From Pseudovibrio denitrificans JCM 12308 (GTDB taxonomy: Bacteria; Pseudomonadota; Alphaproteobacteria; Rhizobiales; Stappiaceae): a stretch of 64,000 bases of DNA. Positions 8,100 through 18,446 of the stretch are shown here, in pieces. Both the position numbers and the translations under genes were made by a program. The notes below the pieces were generated by a model. The model did not search any database and had not been told where the DNA came from. It worked only from the letters and a program-made list of their open reading frames with translations. Every line of letters begins with the position of its first letter. Position 1 is the stretch's first letter. The stretch is from the NCBI RefSeq assembly GCF_001310815.1, contig NZ_BAZK01000018.1, positions 1 through 64,000 on the forward strand. Reading direction: 5' to 3'.

Positions 8100-9749
8100 G
8101 TGAGTGGAATCCTTGACTTCTTGAAAGGACTTGGGCCCGCGCGTTTGGCAGCGATGGGCGCGATGGCTGCTCTGTTGATCGGCCTGTTCAGCTTTATCAT
8201 TGTACGCGCGACTGCACCGCAGATGGTGCCGCTCTTTACAGACCTTACCCTTGAAGATGCAGCGGCTATTGTTAGCCAGGTTGAATCTCAGGGTGTGTCC
8301 TATGAGCTGGGTGTAAATGGTCGCAGCGTTCTTGTTCCTCAGGAAAATGTACATCGTCTTCGTATGACGCTTGCTGAAGCGGGCCTGCCATCTGGTGGTG
8401 GTGTTGGCTATGAGATCTTCGATAAGACCGATACGCTTGGCGCGACAAGCTTTGTGCAGAACCTGAACCGGACACGCGCTCTTGAAGGTGAGCTCTCCAG
8501 AACAATCAGAAGCATTGGCCGAATTGCATCCGCGCGCGTTCATCTGGTGATCCCTGAAAAACAACTGTTCCAACGAGACCGTGAACCGCCAACAGCTTCT
8601 ATTGCTATTAAAGTGCAGGGGTCTCTGACCAATGGTCAGATCCGCGCTATTCAGCATCTGGTTGCGACTGCGGTTGAAGGGCTGGAACCTTCTTATGTTT
8701 CTATCGTTGATGAGCGCGGCACACTGCTTGCCAGCGGAACCGGCGATAAGGAAGGTCTTGCTGGCGGTTCTTCTCTGGACGAGCGACGTTTGACTATGGA
8801 GTCCCGCCTGCGGCAACAGGTTGAAGAGATCCTCAATAACGTCGTTGGAACAGGTCGCGCGCGGGTGCGGGTTGCTGCGGAAATCAACTATAACCGCAAA
8901 ACTGAAACGCAGGAGCTGTTTGATCCTGATGGTCAGGTGCTGCGTTCTTCTCAAAGTAAAGAAGAAAATGCGTCCTCCACGAATGGGGAAGACACGGTTT
9001 CTGTTGGCAACCAGCTGCCAAATGCAGACGCTGCAGGAAGCTCTGCAGGCTCCAAAGACTCCTCCAATGTTTCCGAAGAGATCCTGAACTATGAGATCTC
9101 CAAGAGCACAGTAACGGAGATCTATGAGGCCGGTGGTCTGGAGCGCCTGTCTGTAGCGGTTCTGGTTGATGGCACGTATACCACCAGCGAAGATGGCACG
9201 CAGACTTATCAACCGCGCAGCAGAGAAGAGCTGGAGCAGATTGCTACTCTCGTGCGTACTGCAGTTGGCTTCAGCAAGCATCGTGGTGACACCGTTGAAG
9301 TGGTGAATATGCGGTTCGTTGAAGCACCTCTGTCTGACTTCGCCGATGGTGAAGGCGGGCTGTTTGACTTCACTCGCGCTGACATCATGAAGTTTGCGGA
9401 GCTGGGTGTTCTGTTTGTGATCACTGTCCTACTTCTGATCTTTGCAGTGTCTCCGCTGATGAAGCGTATCCTTGCCAAGGATGAAGAGCCTGAAGCAGCT
9501 CTTGAAGGCAGCGGTGTACAGATGTTGCCGGATGGTACGTTGGTTGCTGAAAGCCCTGCGCAGGTTGAAGGCATTGTGGGTGAGATGGAAGCGGTTCCAA
9601 CTGAAATCCCAACGGCTGAGTGGATTGAAGATGCCAAGATGCAGGCAGCTCTCCACCAGAGCTCGATTAAGCAGATAAGTGAAATGATTGAAGATTCTCC
9701 AAGCGAAGCGGTCAACATCGTTCGTGGTTGGCTGAACGAGGCCGCATAA
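8100..9749 (+). CDS. fliF: Flagellar MS-ring protein FliF
   Basis: FliF builds the membrane ring on which rotor, rod and export gate assemble. The 549-residue protein starts with GTG. It has transmembrane helices at about residues 15-37 and 430-452. Between them lies the YscJ/FliF ring-building domain, with [36 protein letters not shown] and a C-terminal periplasmic FliF_C region. The cytoplasmic tail ([10 protein letters not shown]) is the FliG-binding end. One base separates it from fliG, so it heads the fliF-flhA operon. Confidence 0.96.
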   Translation: MSGILDFLKGLGPARLAAMGAMAALLIGLFSFIIVRATAPQMVPLFTDLTLEDAAAIVSQVESQGVSYELGVNGRSVLVPQENVHRLRMTLAEAGLPSGGGVGYEIFDKTDTLGATSFVQNLNRTRALEGELSRTIRSIGRIASARVHLVIPEKQLFQRDREPPTASIAIKVQGSLTNGQIRAIQHLVATAVEGLEPSYVSIVDERGTLLASGTGDKEGLAGGSSLDERRLTMESRLRQQVEEILNNVVGTGRARVRVAAEINYNRKTETQELFDPDGQVLRSSQSKEENASSTNGEDTVSVGNQLPNADAAGSSAGSKDSSNVSEEILNYEISKSTVTEIYEAGGLERLSVAVLVDGTYTTSEDGTQTYQPRSREELEQIATLVRTAVGFSKHRGDTVEVVNMRFVEAPLSDFADGEGGLFDFTRADIMKFAELGVLFVITVLLLIFAVSPLMKRILAKDEEPEAALEGSGVQMLPDGTLVAESPAQVEGIVGEMEAVPTEIPTAEWIEDAKMQAALHQSSIKQISEMIEDSPSEAVNIVRGWLNEAA

Positions 9750-9750
9750 G

Positions 9751-10815
9751 ATGAGTGAGGAGATTGGCGCACACGAGATCACAGAAACGGCTTTAGCTGT
9801 CACCTCTGAAGTGGCAGAACGAGAGCTTGGTGGAGCAGAACGGGCAGCCGTTCTGCTTTTGGCGCTTGGGCAGGAGTACGGCAAAGCGATCTGGGACGGA
9901 CTTGACGAGATTGAAGTCCGTCAGGTTTCCAGCGCTATGGCGAGCCTTGGCCCTGTAACGCCAACCATGCTGGAAGAGCTGTTTGTTGACTTTCTGAAGC
10001 GTCTTTCAACTCGTGGAGCGCTGAACGGCAACGTGGACGTGACGGAACGATTGCTGAACTCGTTTCTGCCATCTGATCGTGTTGCGATCATCATGGAAGA
10101 GATCCGCGGTCCTGCTGGCCGGAACATGTGGGAGAAGCTCTCCAATGTTCCGGAAAACGTACTGGCCAACTATCTGAAGAATGAATATCCGCAGACGATT
10201 GCGGTGGTTCTTTCCAAAATCCAGAGTGACCATGCCGCCCGCGTTCTGGCGCTGCTCAATGAGGAGCTGGCGCTGGATGTGGTGAACCGCATGCTGCGCA
10301 TGGAATCCATTCAGAAGGATATTCTGGAGAAAGTTGAACAGACACTGCGTATTGAGTTCATGTCGAACCTGTCTCAGACCAGCCGTCGTGATAGCCATGA
10401 GATGATGGCAGATATCTTCAACAACTTCGACAGACAGACGGAAGGTCGCTTCCTCGCGGCGCTTGAAGAAGACAGCCGCGAGTCTGCTGAGCGTATCCGC
10501 AATTTGATGTTCACCTTCGAAGACTTGCTCAAGCTGGACTCTGGAGCCTGTCAGACCTTGCTGCGCAATGTTGAGAAGGATCAGTTGGCGATGGCGTTGA
10601 AAGGCGCATCTGAGACCGCTGTGGCGTTCTTTACAGCCAATATGTCGGCTCGTGCTGCGAAGATGCTGCAAGAAGACATGGATAACATGGGACCTGTTCG
10701 CCTTCGTGAGGTGGATGAAGCGCAGAACGGTCTTGTGTTGAAAGCAAAAGATCTGGCTGCTGCTGGCGAAATCACCATCAACAAAAAGAAAGGGGAGGAC
10801 GAGCTTGTCTACTAA
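9751..10815 (+). CDS. fliG: Flagellar motor switch protein FliG
   Basis: FliG couples stator torque to the rotor and, with FliM and FliN, sets rotation direction. The 354-residue protein starts after a short Glu-rich tail with a [14 protein letters not shown] segment (about residue 28), which is the FliF-binding domain. It continues through the middle armadillo domain, with [19 protein letters not shown] and the [20 protein letters not shown] segment. The C-terminal torque domain has an [20 protein letters not shown] segment carrying charged residues. It lies one base after fliF in the same operon. Confidence 0.96.
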   Translation: MSEEIGAHEITETALAVTSEVAERELGGAERAAVLLLALGQEYGKAIWDGLDEIEVRQVSSAMASLGPVTPTMLEELFVDFLKRLSTRGALNGNVDVTERLLNSFLPSDRVAIIMEEIRGPAGRNMWEKLSNVPENVLANYLKNEYPQTIAVVLSKIQSDHAARVLALLNEELALDVVNRMLRMESIQKDILEKVEQTLRIEFMSNLSQTSRRDSHEMMADIFNNFDRQTEGRFLAALEEDSRESAERIRNLMFTFEDLLKLDSGACQTLLRNVEKDQLAMALKGASETAVAFFTANMSARAAKMLQEDMDNMGPVRLREVDEAQNGLVLKAKDLAAAGEITINKKKGEDELVY

Positions 10816-10851
10816 TCTTTCCTTTTTTCTGCAGTTTCAGGAGGCATGCTG

Positions 10852-11532
10852 ATGGTTACAGTTATGCCTCAGGGCGCAGTTCGTCAGCGTTTTCTGTTTG
10901 ATACCAAATCCATCGATGAGGTTGAGGCTGCTGCTGTTGTTGAAGATGCGCCTCCACCGGAGCCGACGATTACGGTTGCTGAACATCAGCAGATTTTGAA
11001 GGCGGCGGAAGAAGCAGCTTTTGCTCGTGGTGAGATGCAGGCCCGTCAAGCGATTGCTGAGCAGCAGAAGCTGAGCGCACAGGAAGAGCTCATTGTTCTG
11101 CGGGAGCGACTGGAAGTGGCGCTTGGTGATCTTGAGAACCAGCTTCGTGCACAAGAGCAGAACCTCGTGAGCATGTGCTTTTTGATTGCGCGCCGGCTTT
11201 GCAGTCATCTGATCGCGCGGGAGCCATTAGCTGAAGTCGTGGCGCTGCTGTCTGAATGTCTGGCACCGCTGCGCAAGATCCCTCAGATCCTGATTGAAGT
11301 GCCGACAGAAGATACGCACGCATTGGAAGAGATGGTTGAAGGTCTTGTGCTGAACAGCAGCTTTGAAGGCAAAGTGCATGTTGTGAAGTCTGAGAGCATG
11401 TCTCGTGGTGATTGCCGGATCGAATGGCCGGATGGTGGAATTATTCGTGATCGTCGCAAGACGGTTGAGCATATTGAACAAGTCATAAAATCTCACTTCG
11501 ATGCCCGTGAGCGGGCCAGTCGAGCTGAGTGA
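10852..11532 (+). CDS. fliH: Flagellar assembly protein FliH (FlbE-like)
   Basis: The protein sits where Caulobacter has flbE/fliH, between fliG and fliN. FliH-type proteins bind FliI ATPase and dock it to the C-ring. The 226-residue product has a variable N-terminus and an Ala/Gln/Glu-rich coiled coil at about residues 50-110. The C-terminal globular part (LIARRLCSHLIAREPLAEVV, then GDCRIEWPDGGIIRDRR near the end) matches the FliH C-terminal fold. CAGGAGG (10838-10844) lies seven bases ahead of the ATG at 10852 but only one ahead of the ATG at 10846, so I choose the former. Family conservation is low, so the position adds much of the support. Confidence 0.82.
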   Translation: MVTVMPQGAVRQRFLFDTKSIDEVEAAAVVEDAPPPEPTITVAEHQQILKAAEEAAFARGEMQARQAIAEQQKLSAQEELIVLRERLEVALGDLENQLRAQEQNLVSMCFLIARRLCSHLIAREPLAEVVALLSECLAPLRKIPQILIEVPTEDTHALEEMVEGLVLNSSFEGKVHVVKSESMSRGDCRIEWPDGGIIRDRRKTVEHIEQVIKSHFDARERASRAE

Positions 11533-11593
11533 TTTTAGTTTTTGCCTATGATTGGAACGGTTTGAGGCCGGTGCCGGATCAGAAAGGTTGATT

Positions 11594-11929
11594 ATGAGCA
11601 GTGATGAACAGGGCATGGTGCTGGACCAACACCAGAGTACCCAGCGCGCTGGAACGGATGAAGAAGGCGGGGCCGGTGTAAAGGCTGCCGAGGATCTGGA
11701 AGCTGTTTTTGACGTTCCGGTACAGCTGGCGGCTGTGCTTGGGCACACAAAGATGAAGGTGTCTGACCTTCTGCATCTGGATACCGGAATTGTTATGGAG
11801 CTTGACCGGAAGGTCGGCGAGGCCATAGACGTTTACGTGAATAACAGGCTTATTGCTCGCGGCGAAGTTGTGCTGGTGGAAGATAAGCTTGGTGTCACCA
11901 TGACCGAAATTATCAAGGCGGATAAGTAA
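11594..11929 (+). CDS. fliN: Flagellar motor switch protein FliN
   Basis: The 111-residue protein ends in the SpoA/FliN domain: VFDVPVQLAAVLG, KVSDLLHLDTGIVMELDRKV, then VYVNNRLIARGEVVLVEDKL and VTMTEI. FliN forms the base of the C-ring and binds the export ATPase complex. I take the ATG at 11594, behind AGAAAGG, rather than the in-frame TTG at 11552. It lies between fliH and flbD as in Caulobacter. Confidence 0.93.
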   Translation: MSSDEQGMVLDQHQSTQRAGTDEEGGAGVKAAEDLEAVFDVPVQLAAVLGHTKMKVSDLLHLDTGIVMELDRKVGEAIDVYVNNRLIARGEVVLVEDKLGVTMTEIIKADK

Positions 11930-11960
11930 GGGGCATGGGGCGTAGTGGAAAGGAACTGAC

Positions 11961-13333
11961 ATGCGGCTCTTGATCGTTGGAACGCTTGGCGGCCAGCTGA
12001 CGACCGCAACCAAGATCGCTATGGAGCGTGGGGCGTCTGTTACTCATGCGCCAGGCACTCCTGAGGCTATGAAAGTTTTACGCTCCGGTCAGGGCGCAGA
12101 TCTTCTCATGGTGGATGTCAATGAAGACATTGGCCAGCTGGTGGAGCTGACGGAGCGCGAACGTATCCATGTGCCACTCGTAGCGTGCGGGTTGGGAACG
12201 GATGCGCGCGCCGCGGTTTCTGCTATTCGGGCTGGTGCGAAGGAATACATCCCGCTGCCACCGGATCCTGAGCTGATTGCTGCTGTTCTGGCTGCTGTTA
12301 CCGAAGAGCGCGAAGATCTGATCTATCGCGACGCGGCTATGGCAAGTGTGATCAAGCTGGCTGAACAGGTCGCGCCTTCTGATGCGTCTGTGCTGATCAC
12401 CGGTGAATCCGGTAGTGGTAAGGAAGTGATTTCCCGCTTTCTGCACAGCAAGTCCAACCGCGCTGATAAGCCATTCATCTCTATCAACTGTGCTGCCATT
12501 CCTGAGCATCTTCTGGAGTCCGAGCTATTCGGTCATGAGAAGGGCGCGTTTACCGGGGCTGTGGCGCGCCGTGTTGGTAAGTTTGAAGAGGCCAATGGCG
12601 GCACGTTGATGCTGGATGAGATTTCCGAGATGGATGTCCGTCTGCAAGCTAAGTTGCTGCGCGCTATTCAGGAGCGGGTGATTGACCGTGTTGGCGGTAG
12701 CCGTCCTGTGCCGGTTGATATCCGCATTATCGCGACGTCCAACCGTGATCTGGCTGAGGAAGTGCGCGCTGGCACGTTCCGAGAGGATTTGCTGTATCGC
12801 TTGAATGTGGTGAACCTGAAACTTCCTGCACTGCGGGAGCGTCCTGCAGACATTCTGGAGCTGGCGAGCCATTTCGTTGAGATCTACGCGAAGGCCAATG
12901 GCACCAACCTTTGCCAATCTCTCAGGAAGGGCGTCAGTTGCTGCTGGCGAACCAATGGAAAGGGAACGTGCGCGAGCTGGAAAACACCATGCACCGCGCT
13001 GTTCTGCTCTCCTCTGGTGCTGAGATTGATGCAGATGCGATCCGTATGCCGGATGGATCTCCGATTGCGATGGGCGCGGGCCAACAGACGGCTGCTCGTG
13101 CGGCGCATGCGGCGGAAGCAGCTTCGCGCAACATGGTTGGGCGTACAGTCGCTGATGTGGAGCGTGATCTCATTCTGGATACGCTGGATCACTGTCTGGG
13201 TAACCGTACCCATGCGGCCAAGATCCTCGGTATTTCGATCCGCACATTGCGTAACAAGCTGAACCTTTACACCAAAGAAGGTGTTGAGGTTCCAGGCCCG
13301 GGCGAAGCGCGCGCCGGCACTGCAGACGCGTAA
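11961..13333 (+). CDS. flbD: Sigma-54-dependent flagellar regulator FlbD (frame break near 12911)
   Basis: FlbD is the enhancer-binding protein that turns on sigma-54 flagellar promoters and represses fliF. The N-terminal receiver-like domain (about residues 1-120) lacks the acidic pair normal for phosphorylation, as known for FlbD. The AAA+ domain has GESGSGKE (about residue 148), the sigma-54 contact loop GAFTGA (about 195), GGTLMLDEI and RERPADI. The upstream frame is lost after KANGTNL. The downstream frame resumes with [27 protein letters not shown] and a Fis-type helix-turn-helix ([20 protein letters not shown]). One extra T in the TTT at 12910-12912 would restore a 457-residue FlbD, close to the Caulobacter length. 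I treat it as an intact gene with an indel in the sequence. Confidence 0.9.
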
Positions 13334-13353
13334 GTAACGGGTAGGGCACGAGA

Positions 13354-15527
13354 ATGTCTGAAGAGACAAACACACAAGCAGCTCAAGGGGGAGGCAACAG
13401 CACTCCTGCGGCTGCTGGCGTGCCCGGATTAGGTGCTGCTGGTAACACAACCTTTTTTCGAGACCTTTGGGTTGCCATAAAACAAGGCGACTTGGGTCTT
13501 GCAGCAGGTGTGATGGTCATCCTTGTGATGCTCATCGTTCCGATGCCTGCGATGCTTCTGGACATGTTCCTTGCGATCTCGATCATCTTTTCTGTGATGA
13601 TCCTGATGGTGGGATTGTTCATTCAAAAGCCTCTGGAATTCTCTGCTTTCCCAACTGTTTTGCTGATTGCGACCATGTTGCGATTGGCGCTGAACATGGC
13701 GTCGACACGACTGATCCTGTCACACGGTCATGAGGGAGCGGATGCAGCTGGCAACGTGATTGCTGCGTTCGGCAGCTTTGTTATGGGCGGTAATTTCGTC
13801 ATCGGGATTATCGTCTTTGCGATCCTCGTGATTGTGAACTTCATCGTTATTACAAAAGGTTCTGGACGTATTGCTGAGGTTTCCGCTCGCTTTACGCTGG
13901 ATGCGATGCCCGGTAAGCAGATGGCGATTGATGCGGATCTGGGTGCAGGTCTGATCGATGAAGAAACAGCGCGCACCCGCCGTAAGGAACTGGAAGCAGA
14001 ATCCACCTTCTTTGGCTCCATGGATGGTGCTTCCAAGTTTGTTCGTGGTGACGCGATTGCAGGCCTGATGATCACGTTCATCAACGTGATTGGCGGTATC
14101 GTTATTGGTGTGATGCAGCAGAACCTGACTTTTGCGCAAGCTGCTGAAAACTACACGCTGTTGACAATTGGTGATGGTCTGGTCTCCCAGATCCCGGCGC
14201 TTATCGTTTCCACCGCTGCGGGTATTCTGGTTTCCAAAGCTGGTGTTGAAGGCGCAGCGGATAAAGCGCTTGTCACGCAGTTTACAGGCTATCCAAAAGC
14301 GCTTGGCATGTCCGCGTTTGTGATGGTGGTTCTGTCGTTTCTGCCAGGGATGCCGATGATCCCGTTTCTGGCTCTTGCTGGTGCTGCTGGTTACATGGCA
14401 CGGCAGGCAAGTAAGCGGCAGGCGATTGAGAAGGCGGAGGAAGTGGCTGCTCAGGTTGAAGCTGAAGCGCCGGAAGAACCTCAGGAAGCACCAATCTCTG
14501 ACAGCCTGAAGATGGACGTGCTACGCATTGAGCTGGGCTATGCGCTGCTGCCAATCATCAATGGCCGTAACAAGCAGGAAACGGATCAGGTTACCGAGCA
14601 GATTAAGCTCTTCGCCGCCAGATTGCCTCTGACATGGGCGTGATTATGCCATCCGTGCGTATTCTGGATAACATCCAGCTGGGCGCGAATGACTACATGA
14701 TCAAGGTGAAGGAAGTGGATGCCGGTGGCGGTTCGCTGTTCCCGAACCAGTTCATGGTTATGGACCCTGCCGGTGGGCAGGTGCGTTTGCCGGGAACGCA
14801 TACCACTGAGCCAACCTTCGGCCTGCCTGCGACCTGGGTTGAGGCGCAGTATCGTGAAGAAGCGAACTTGCTGGGGTACACAGTGGTTGATCCGGCGACG
14901 GTGATTTCCACGCACCTGACGGAAACCATCAAGTCGCATATTTCCGAGTTGCTCACCTATGCTGATGTTCAGGTTCTGCTGAAGAAGCTGGATGAGGAGC
15001 AGTCGAAGTTGGTTGAGGACATCGTTCCAACCCAGATTTCCATCTCCGGTATTCAGCGTGTGCTTCAGGCGCTGCTGGAGGAGCGGATTTCTATTCGCGA
15101 TCTTGGCACAATTCTGGAAGGTATCGCGGAAGCTATTGGCTCTACGCGTAACCCGAATGCGATTGCTGAGCATGTGCGCACGCGTCTGGCTCGTCAGATT
15201 TGTGCTGCCAATCAGGCGCCGGGTGGCTATCTGCCACTGATCAGCCTGAGCCCACAGTGGGAGTCAGCCTTCCTTGAGAGCATCATTGGGGACGGTGATG
15301 ATCGTCAGCTGGCGATGGCACCGTCCAAACTGCAGGAGTTTGTCGGACTGGTGCGTGATGCTTATGATGCAGCGGCCAATCAGGGTGAAGTGCCTGTGTT
15401 GTTGTGTTCTGCACAGTCCCGTCCGTTCGTTCGCTCTATCGTTGAGCGCTTCAGAGCGCATACGTTTGTGATGAGCCAGAATGAGGTTCATCCGCGTGCC
15501 CGCCTGAAAACAGTGGCAACCATCTAG
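13354..15527 (+). CDS. flhA: Flagellar export gate protein FlhA (frame break near 14613)
   Basis: FlhA forms the export gate and docks chaperone-substrate complexes. The N-terminal ~330 residues hold about eight hydrophobic helices, with SAFPTVLLIATMLRLALNMA, VRGDAIAGLMITFINVIGG and the FHIPEP-type cytoplasmic loop containing DAMPGKQMAIDADL. The first frame ends in an unrelated AARLPLTWA tail. The second frame carries the cytoplasmic domain from MGVIMPSVRILDN onward to a final LKTVATI. One extra C after TTC at 14611-14613 gives KLFRRQIASDMGV, the expected family sequence, and a protein of 724 residues. It starts 20 bases after flbD and is the last flagellar gene in the window. Confidence 0.92.
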
Positions 15528-15621
15528 GATCTCAAGTGTTTCGTGAGATCGACACACTTGCGGGCTTCATATCTTCCCGTTACTCAAAGAGCGTTGTTTA
15601 TTCCTAATTTGAGAGAGTGAC

Positions 15622-16230
15622 ATGGCGCATATTCAACTGGACCTTGATGGATACACAGACTTGCCGGAAGGCAAAATCGCTACTGTTGTGACGCATCTGG
15701 AGATGTTGGAGAAACCTGCGCTCAAACCGATTGATCGCCCTGATCTGTCGCTTCAACAGGCAGATAAGATGGACCCCGAGGCATATCGCAAGCTCTTCAG
15801 GCGTGTTGGTGAGCCGTGGCTATGGTTTGCTCGTCTCGTGATGAGTGATGAAGAGTTGGAAGCGACACTCAACAAGCCGACCAATGAGTTCTACTTTGCG
15901 ATGAAAGATGGTGAGCCTGTTGGCATGGTGGAGCTGAACGTTGCCAAGGAAGATGAAGTCACTCTGAGCTACTTTGGTCTTGTGCCAGAGGCTGTTGGCG
16001 GCGGTGCTGGGCGTTGGTTGATGAATCATGCAATTACACAAGCTTTCTCCCGCCCAACAGTGAAGCGCTTCTGGTTGCATACTTGCACAGGGGATAGCCC
16101 ACAGGCGCTGCAGTTTTATATTCGCAGTGGATTTAAGCCGTTCAAGCGCGCAATTGAAGTGGCTGATGATCCCCGCGTGCTTGGCGTTTTAGACCCGGTC
16201 AGTGCTCCTCACGTTCCGTTTTTGTCATAG
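15622..16230 (+). CDS. GNAT family N-acetyltransferase
   Basis: The 202-residue protein has a C-terminal GNAT fold: an acceptor strand FAMKDGEPVGMVEL at about residue 94, an acetyl-CoA loop VPEAVGGGAGRWLM at about 122-135 and a final ALQFYIRSGFKPFKR motif. The first ~70 residues are a family-specific extension. GAGAG precedes the ATG. It is 94 bases downstream of flhA on the same strand and may be cotranscribed, but no link to motility is evident and the substrate is unknown. Confidence 0.85.
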   Translation: MAHIQLDLDGYTDLPEGKIATVVTHLEMLEKPALKPIDRPDLSLQQADKMDPEAYRKLFRRVGEPWLWFARLVMSDEELEATLNKPTNEFYFAMKDGEPVGMVELNVAKEDEVTLSYFGLVPEAVGGGAGRWLMNHAITQAFSRPTVKRFWLHTCTGDSPQALQFYIRSGFKPFKRAIEVADDPRVLGVLDPVSAPHVPFLS

Positions 16231-16246
16231 GGCAGAACAGGTTGCT

Positions 16247-16323
16247 GCATCGCCGTTTTGAAGGCTGGCGATGCACTGGTATCAACTTGCGATGATTTGC
16301 TGGCACAACCTGAGTGTTGTGCC
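16247..16323. repeat. Two adjacent perfect 8-bp hairpins after the acetyltransferase gene
   Basis: GCATCGCC (16247-16254) pairs with GGCGATGC (16267-16274), and GGCACAAC (16302-16309) pairs with GTTGTGCC (16316-16323). Neither is followed by a T-run, so they are not ordinary intrinsic terminators. The rest of 16231-16542 holds no gene. Confidence 0.6.
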
Positions 16324-16542
16324 GCAGAACCTGCGTGGGCTTGGTACTGGAAAACTGCCCCAAAACGGGACAGTTAGTGAGGTTTCATTAGAGTTTTATC
16401 TAGGATGTGTTAGTTTCCTTTTACCATGTACCTTTGATTAATCGTGGAAGATGTGTGAGGGCTGCACTTTACATGATTGGTTGTACGTAGGTTGGGGTGC
16501 GGTTGAAACGGGGTGTGTTCAGCCGGTTATTCGGGAGCTGCC

Positions 16543-17172
16543 ATGTCTGAGCTACATGACAACGTTGTACCTCATGAGAAGGTACGGTCACTGAGAGATA
16601 GCATTCGCAAAGTTCGTGTTGCGGAGATGGAACGGACTGACGTTGTTGTGAGCCTGCAAGAGAGCGAGAAGGCCCGCCTTGAACTGCTCAGCGAAGAGCT
16701 GATTGATGTGTTCAAGGAAGTTCCTGAAGATGATGATCAGTTTTCCTTCCAGATTGTTCCAGGTACTCAGCCTCGCCTCTGGATCGATATGACCAGCCAC
16801 GTTCTTATGGGCCGTGACCGTCATTCCTATCGTTTTGTGAAGGAAACCCGTCTGGGCCGTATGGTTCTGCTGGAAACCGCTGATATCGACGATATGGCGG
16901 ACTGCATTACTGAGTACATTGCAGAGCGGATCATCGAGAAAGAGCGGGCACTGGAAGCGGATTGGATGCTTAACCGCATTCGCCAGCAGGATGTGCCCAG
17001 TGGCAAAAAGCTGGATCAGCTGAAGCAGGACTCATCAGGCAAAGCAGTTGCAACCAAGCCAAACAAAGCGAGGGATATGTTTATCCTGTTCTGCGGGTTG
17101 CTGATGGGTGCGGTTATTGGCGCTGTTGGTCTTGTTGCGCTGGCTCTTTATGCCAACCCGTTTGCCGGGTAG
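16543..17172 (+). CDS. Conserved membrane protein of unknown function
   Basis: I do not recognise a named domain. The 209-residue protein is mostly soluble. It has a charged N-terminal helix with RSLRDSIRKVRVAEMERT, an alpha/beta stretch around residues 60-130 containing RLWIDMTSHVLMGRDRHSYR, and a single C-terminal hydrophobic segment (about residues 182-204, FILFCGLLMGAVIGAVGLVALAL without a charged tail). This layout suggests a tail-anchored cytoplasmic protein. The ATG at 16543 has GGGAG eight bases ahead and is preferred over the GTG at 16513. It is followed by an unusual nested hairpin. Confidence 0.75.
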   Translation: MSELHDNVVPHEKVRSLRDSIRKVRVAEMERTDVVVSLQESEKARLELLSEELIDVFKEVPEDDDQFSFQIVPGTQPRLWIDMTSHVLMGRDRHSYRFVKETRLGRMVLLETADIDDMADCITEYIAERIIEKERALEADWMLNRIRQQDVPSGKKLDQLKQDSSGKAVATKPNKARDMFILFCGLLMGAVIGAVGLVALALYANPFAG

Positions 17173-17181
17173 CGCTTTTGT

Positions 17182-17260
17182 GAGAGGCACCTAAATCAGT
17201 TTTCGTATCTTTATCCGAAAGCCGTTTTCATTGTTCGGTGATACGCGACAGATGCCTCTC
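17182..17260. repeat. Intergenic palindromic element nested in a terminator-like stem (copy 1)
   Basis: The outer stem GAGAGGCA (17182-17189)/TGCCTCTC (17253-17260) is followed by CTTTTCT and could end transcription of the upstream gene. Inside it lies a second palindrome, CGTATC-TTTAT-CCGAA...TTCGG-TGATACG (17204-17246). Its core CGTATCTTTATCCGAAA is shared with 61232-61276. Confidence 0.75.
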
Positions 17261-17283
17261 CTTTTCTAATTCTCTGATTGCTT

Positions 17284-18219
17284 TCAGGCGGCTTGTCTCA
17301 GGCCGGGAATAGACAGGTCGTGTTGTGCAATGTGATGCACACCTTCGTTCGCTGTTGTAAAGCCGCGTTCTTCCATGATGCAAGACCAGCCACTGCCGTC
17401 CTTTTCAATCGTGAAGAGGTTGTAGCGGGCAGGTGGCTTGTGGCTGCTGAGGCCATTGGAAGCCGATGGGACACAGATAACTGGCACAGGGCCTTCCGGT
17501 CCATTGATCTCCATGCGGGTGGCGCGGTGGGTGTGGCCGTGCAGGATCAGCTCAGCGCCGTGTTCTGCGATGATGTTACGGAAGCGGCTGGAGCCAACGA
17601 GGCGCTTGTACCATGAGGTTGCGTTGCGCACCGGCGGATGGTGCAGCATGACAACGCGGAAATCGCCTCGTTCCTTTGCATGGCGTAGCTGATCGGCTAG
17701 CTCACGCAGCTGATTGGCGCTGATGTGGCCGGTTGCCATGAACGGACCAGTCGCCTTGGCCGTTGAGAGGCCGATGATGGTGATGTTGTCGCGTCTGCGC
17801 ACAAATGGGAAGTGTGGATCTGTTCCCAGTGGAGGTGTGAGCCCCAGATCCGGATCACTCTGCATGTAAGGACGCCAGGCCCCATACGCTTGCTTGAGCG
17901 CGCCTGGAACATAGGCGTCGTGATTGCCGGGTGTCAGGGAGAGATTTTCCGGAGAGCCTACGGTTGCGAGCCAGTCTTTGGCTCCAGCAACCTCTTTAGG
18001 CAGCGCGATATTGACCAGATCTCCGCAAAGGGCAATGTGATCTGGCTGCTGCGCATGAATATCGCGTATCAGCGCATCCAAATAGGAGTTGGTCATTGCG
18101 TGGGCGCGGTTGCGCCGCCAATTTATATAACCAAGAATGCGCTTTGAGACGAGCTGGACGGGCTGTACGTCCGGCAACGGGCCCAGATGTGGGTCAGATA
18201 TGTGTACAAGCTTAAACAT
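17284..18219 (-). CDS. Calcineurin-like metallophosphoesterase
   Basis: The 311-residue protein carries all metallophosphoesterase metal motifs in order: DPHLG (about residue 9), CGDLVN (about 65), GNHD (about 97) and LHGHTHR (about 223), with an intervening MLHHPP. No signal peptide is visible, so it is probably a cytoplasmic phosphodiesterase or phosphatase. Related proteins include CpdA-like phosphodiesterases and UDP-diacylglucosamine hydrolase-like enzymes, and the substrate cannot be fixed from sequence. It is a lone minus-strand gene convergent with the preceding membrane protein gene. Confidence 0.9.
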   Translation of the reverse strand: MFKLVHISDPHLGPLPDVQPVQLVSKRILGYINWRRNRAHAMTNSYLDALIRDIHAQQPDHIALCGDLVNIALPKEVAGAKDWLATVGSPENLSLTPGNHDAYVPGALKQAYGAWRPYMQSDPDLGLTPPLGTDPHFPFVRRRDNITIIGLSTAKATGPFMATGHISANQLRELADQLRHAKERGDFRVVMLHHPPVRNATSWYKRLVGSSRFRNIIAEHGAELILHGHTHRATRMEINGPEGPVPVICVPSASNGLSSHKPPARYNLFTIEKDGSGWSCIMEERGFTTANEGVHHIAQHDLSIPGLRQAA

Positions 18220-18329
18220 AGCCTGCGCATCATCGCTGCATTGCGCCTGAGGTCAAGGAATTTTCCTTAATTCGGAGAATTACCCTCAAGCGCCTTTAAC
18301 AGATCTGCAACACTGAACTCGAATTTGCC

Positions 18330-18446
18330 TTAAAGGCAAGAAGATGGACGCAGAACAGCATTGTCGTGGGTGTTTGCAGTGTTTACTGCTGGTGCCCAAT
18401 GGAAGCGTTTTGTACGACGGAAGCGTGCGAGAACTTTAGTAAGCAT
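18330..18446 (-). CDS. Possible small basic protein, 38 residues
   Basis: A minus-strand ATG at 18446 has CAGGAGA eight bases ahead and opens a 38-codon frame. The N-terminal half is strongly basic (MLTKVLARFRRTKRFHWAP). The ribosome binding site is better than chance, but no family is recognised, and the TGCCTTTAAGGCA palindrome overlaps its stop. The remaining parts of 18220-18661 show no other gene. Confidence 0.4.
   Translation of the reverse strand: MLTKVLARFRRTKRFHWAPAVNTANTHDNAVLRPSSCL

Noticed and set aside
8001..9281. Long minus-strand frame of 426 codons inside fliF
   Set aside because: It is antisense to a fully supported fliF and its translation shows no domain, only the Arg/Asn/Gln-rich composition of a shadow frame.
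12900..12920. Programmed ribosomal frameshift in flbD
   Set aside because: No canonical slippery heptamer is present, FlbD relatives are encoded in one frame, and similar indels occur in unrelated genes of this window.
11961..15527. Calling flbD and flhA pseudogenes
   Set aside because: Each needs only one base in a short run to be intact, and the same error type affects genes that must function.
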